Assembly (NCBI RefSeq): GCF_014650695.1
Contig: NZ_BMVL01000022.1
Location: forward strand, 1 to 64,000
Length of the DNA: 64,000 nucleotides
Source of the DNA: Streptomyces avidinii
GTDB lineage: Bacteria > Actinomycetota > Actinomycetes > Streptomycetales > Streptomycetaceae
Reading direction: 5' to 3'
Notes under the pieces: generated by a model
The model's database searches: none
What the model was told of the DNA's origin: nothing
The model's input: the letters and a program-made list of their open reading frames with translations, nothing else
In this document: piece by piece, positions 63,041-64,000 of the stretch
Layout of the letters: each line of letters opens with the position of its first letter
How positions within the stretch are numbered: the first letter of the stretch is position 1
Translations under genes and position numbers: made by a program

Positions 63041-63766
63041 ATGATCGAAGAAGTGCTGCCGTCCCACGTCCGGGCCTTCGAGGCGTTCGAGCACGTGCCG
63101 TTCGCCACCCTGCACCCCCAGGAGGCGACCCTCGTGGCCAGGGCGGTCGAGAGCCGCCGGCTCGAGTTCGCCACCGCCCGGTACTGCGCCCACCAGGCGC
63201 TGAGTGCTCTGGGCGCCCCGGAGGGCCCGCTGCTCGCCACCCCCCGCGGGCTCCCGGTCTGGCCCGACGCGGTACGCGGCGCGATCACGCACACGACCGG
63301 CTACCACGCGGCGGCGGTCGCCGACGCCTCCCGCGTCGCGGCCCTCGGCATCGACGCGGAGCCCGACCGGCCGCTTCCCCGCGGCGTGCTGGAGAGCATC
63401 GCCCTGCCGGAGGAAATCGCCCAGGTCGGACAGCTCACCGCGCGGCACCCCGGAATCAACTGGGACAAGCTGCTCTTCAGCACCAAGGAAAGCGTCTACA
63501 AGGCGTGGTTCCCGCAGACCTCGCTCGCGCTGGAGTTCGAGGAGGCGCTGATCCGGATCGACCCGGTCCGCCGCACCTTCTCCGCCCGCGTGCTCCCTCC
63601 GGCCCTGGTCGCCGCCCACCCCGACCTCAGCACCTTCGCCGGCCGATGGCTCGTCCGCGAGGGAATCGTGCTCACCGCGATCACCGTGGACACCCCCACC
63701 ACGGGTGGCGGTCCGGTCGGCCACCACCCCGACCCGGCGCTCACGCGCCCCCCATCACATTCGTGA
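63041..63766 (+). CDS. Sfp/EntD-type 4'-phosphopantetheinyl transferase
   Basis: 241 residues, ATG start with GAGGGA 5-6 nt upstream. It transfers phosphopantetheine from CoA to the serine of carrier domains, and so activates the PKS ACPs here. Motifs in order: ITHTTGY (82-88), GIDAEPD with the metal ligands Asp105 and Glu107, and FSTKESVYKAWFP with Glu150 and Lys154. The length and the single-domain layout fit the EntD-like actinomycete family. It sits second in a plus-strand operon, 17 bp after the metallophosphoesterase and 7 bp before the mutase-like gene. A dedicated transferase inside a modular PKS cluster suggests the cluster does not depend on a housekeeping enzyme. Confidence 0.94.
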   Translation: MIEEVLPSHVRAFEAFEHVPFATLHPQEATLVARAVESRRLEFATARYCAHQALSALGAPEGPLLATPRGLPVWPDAVRGAITHTTGYHAAAVADASRVAALGIDAEPDRPLPRGVLESIALPEEIAQVGQLTARHPGINWDKLLFSTKESVYKAWFPQTSLALEFEEALIRIDPVRRTFSARVLPPALVAAHPDLSTFAGRWLVREGIVLTAITVDTPTTGGGPVGHHPDPALTRPPSHS

Positions 63767-63773
63767 GGAGCCC

Positions 63774-64000
63774 ATGCCGTCCGGCACTTCCCCGGCCGCT
63801 GACCGGACCACCCGGTTCCACACCTCGGCGGCCGCCAATGTCCGCCTCAGACGGTTGGTCGACCGCGGCGCACGAGTCCTGCCCCTGCTCGTCGACCGGC
63901 CCACCGAATCGGGGCTCGACTCCGACATGCCGTCGGCCTACGGGCAGGTGGCCCGCACCGGGGTCGCCCTCGACTCGATCGACGACATGCGGGTGCTGCT
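63774..64000 (+). CDS. B12-dependent acyl-CoA mutase-like protein, N-terminal part (cut by window edge)
   Basis: The first 75 codons are visible, from an ATG with AGGAG 5 nt upstream and 7 bp after the transferase stop. The stretch ESGLDSDMPSAYGQVARTGV followed by ALDSIDDMRVL matches the methylmalonyl-, ethylmalonyl- and isobutyryl-CoA mutase large-subunit family. The product starts abnormally late: the usual front part with the RGxYxxMYRGRPWTMRQYAGF region is absent, and the place of the conserved active-site Tyr appears to be Thr. It could be a divergent mutase that supplies butyryl- or ethylmalonyl-CoA for the atypical extender positions, or a non-catalytic relative. The rest of the gene is needed to decide. 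Confidence 0.7.
   Translation, partial: MPSGTSPAADRTTRFHTSAAANVRLRRLVDRGARVLPLLVDRPTESGLDSDMPSAYGQVARTGVALDSIDDMRVL

Noticed and set aside
62486..63766. A 426-codon plus-strand frame that begins inside the metallophosphoesterase and ends with the transferase.
   Set aside because: The first half is out of frame with the metallophosphoesterase and Arg/Pro-rich. The transferase itself starts at the ATG at 63041 with its own ribosome site.
1..64000. tRNA or rRNA genes, CRISPR arrays, insertion sequences and attachment sites.
   Set aside because: I saw no transposase or integrase frames, no regularly spaced repeat-spacer arrays and no tRNA-like cloverleaf sequences while reading. The repeated stretches present are PKS module homology and promoter repeats.

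Overview
The window is very GC-rich actinomycete DNA, almost certainly Streptomyces. The evidence is strong third-position GC bias, AGGAG-type ribosome sites, giant modular polyketide synthase (PKS) genes and paired LuxR-type regulators of the large ATP-binding (LAL) class. Nearly all of it is one macrolide-type type I PKS cluster, and both window edges cut genes.

Layout. On the minus strand, right to left, are two LAL regulators (57805-60705 and 54726-57530), two tandem cytochromes P450 (53275-54483 and 51730-52923) and four PKS genes: 33154-51540 (loading module plus modules 1-3), 18816-33134 (modules 4-6), 7030-18810 (modules 7-8) and 1-6876 (two modules, provisionally 9 and 10, the second incomplete). 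A type II thioesterase (61077-61832, minus) lies beyond the regulators. A plus-strand operon follows: metallophosphoesterase (62115-63023), Sfp-type phosphopantetheinyl transferase (63041-63766) and the start of a B12 acyl-CoA mutase-like gene (63774 to the edge).

Assembly logic. The line starts with a decarboxylating KSQ loading module (malonyl, giving acetyl). Modules 1-8 read: M1 malonyl/KR-B, M2 methylmalonyl/KR-A, M3 malonyl/DH-ER-KR, M4 atypical AT with dead KR (ketone), M5 methylmalonyl/KR-A, M6 malonyl with dead DH and KR-B, M7 atypical AT with DH-ER-KR, M8 malonyl/DH-KR (alkene). This leaves one ketone flanked on each side by a hydroxyl four carbons away, the arrangement that closes to a 6,6-spiroketal. 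The pattern closely follows the C34-C17 half of oligomycin, including an ethylmalonyl-type position at M7, so I infer an oligomycin-like spiroketal macrolide. The M4 extender and the tandem P450 pair may set it apart from oligomycin A. The first module of the last PKS gene has a KR whose catalytic Tyr and Asn are both replaced. Terminator-like hairpins before that gene leave open whether it is the next in the line.

Regulation. AGGGG hexamers (TAGGGG, GAGGGG), spaced 11 and 13 bp apart and all pointing toward the downstream gene, precede the first PKS gene, both P450 genes, the proximal LAL gene, and possibly the thioesterase and the metallophosphoesterase operon. At the first PKS gene, P450 gene 1 and the proximal LAL gene, the last repeat sits 10-11 nt before a -10-like hexamer. 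I interpret them as the operator of the cluster's LAL activators. The chain-terminating thioesterase domain, the remaining PKS modules, any glycosylation genes and a crotonyl-CoA carboxylase/reductase are not in the window.
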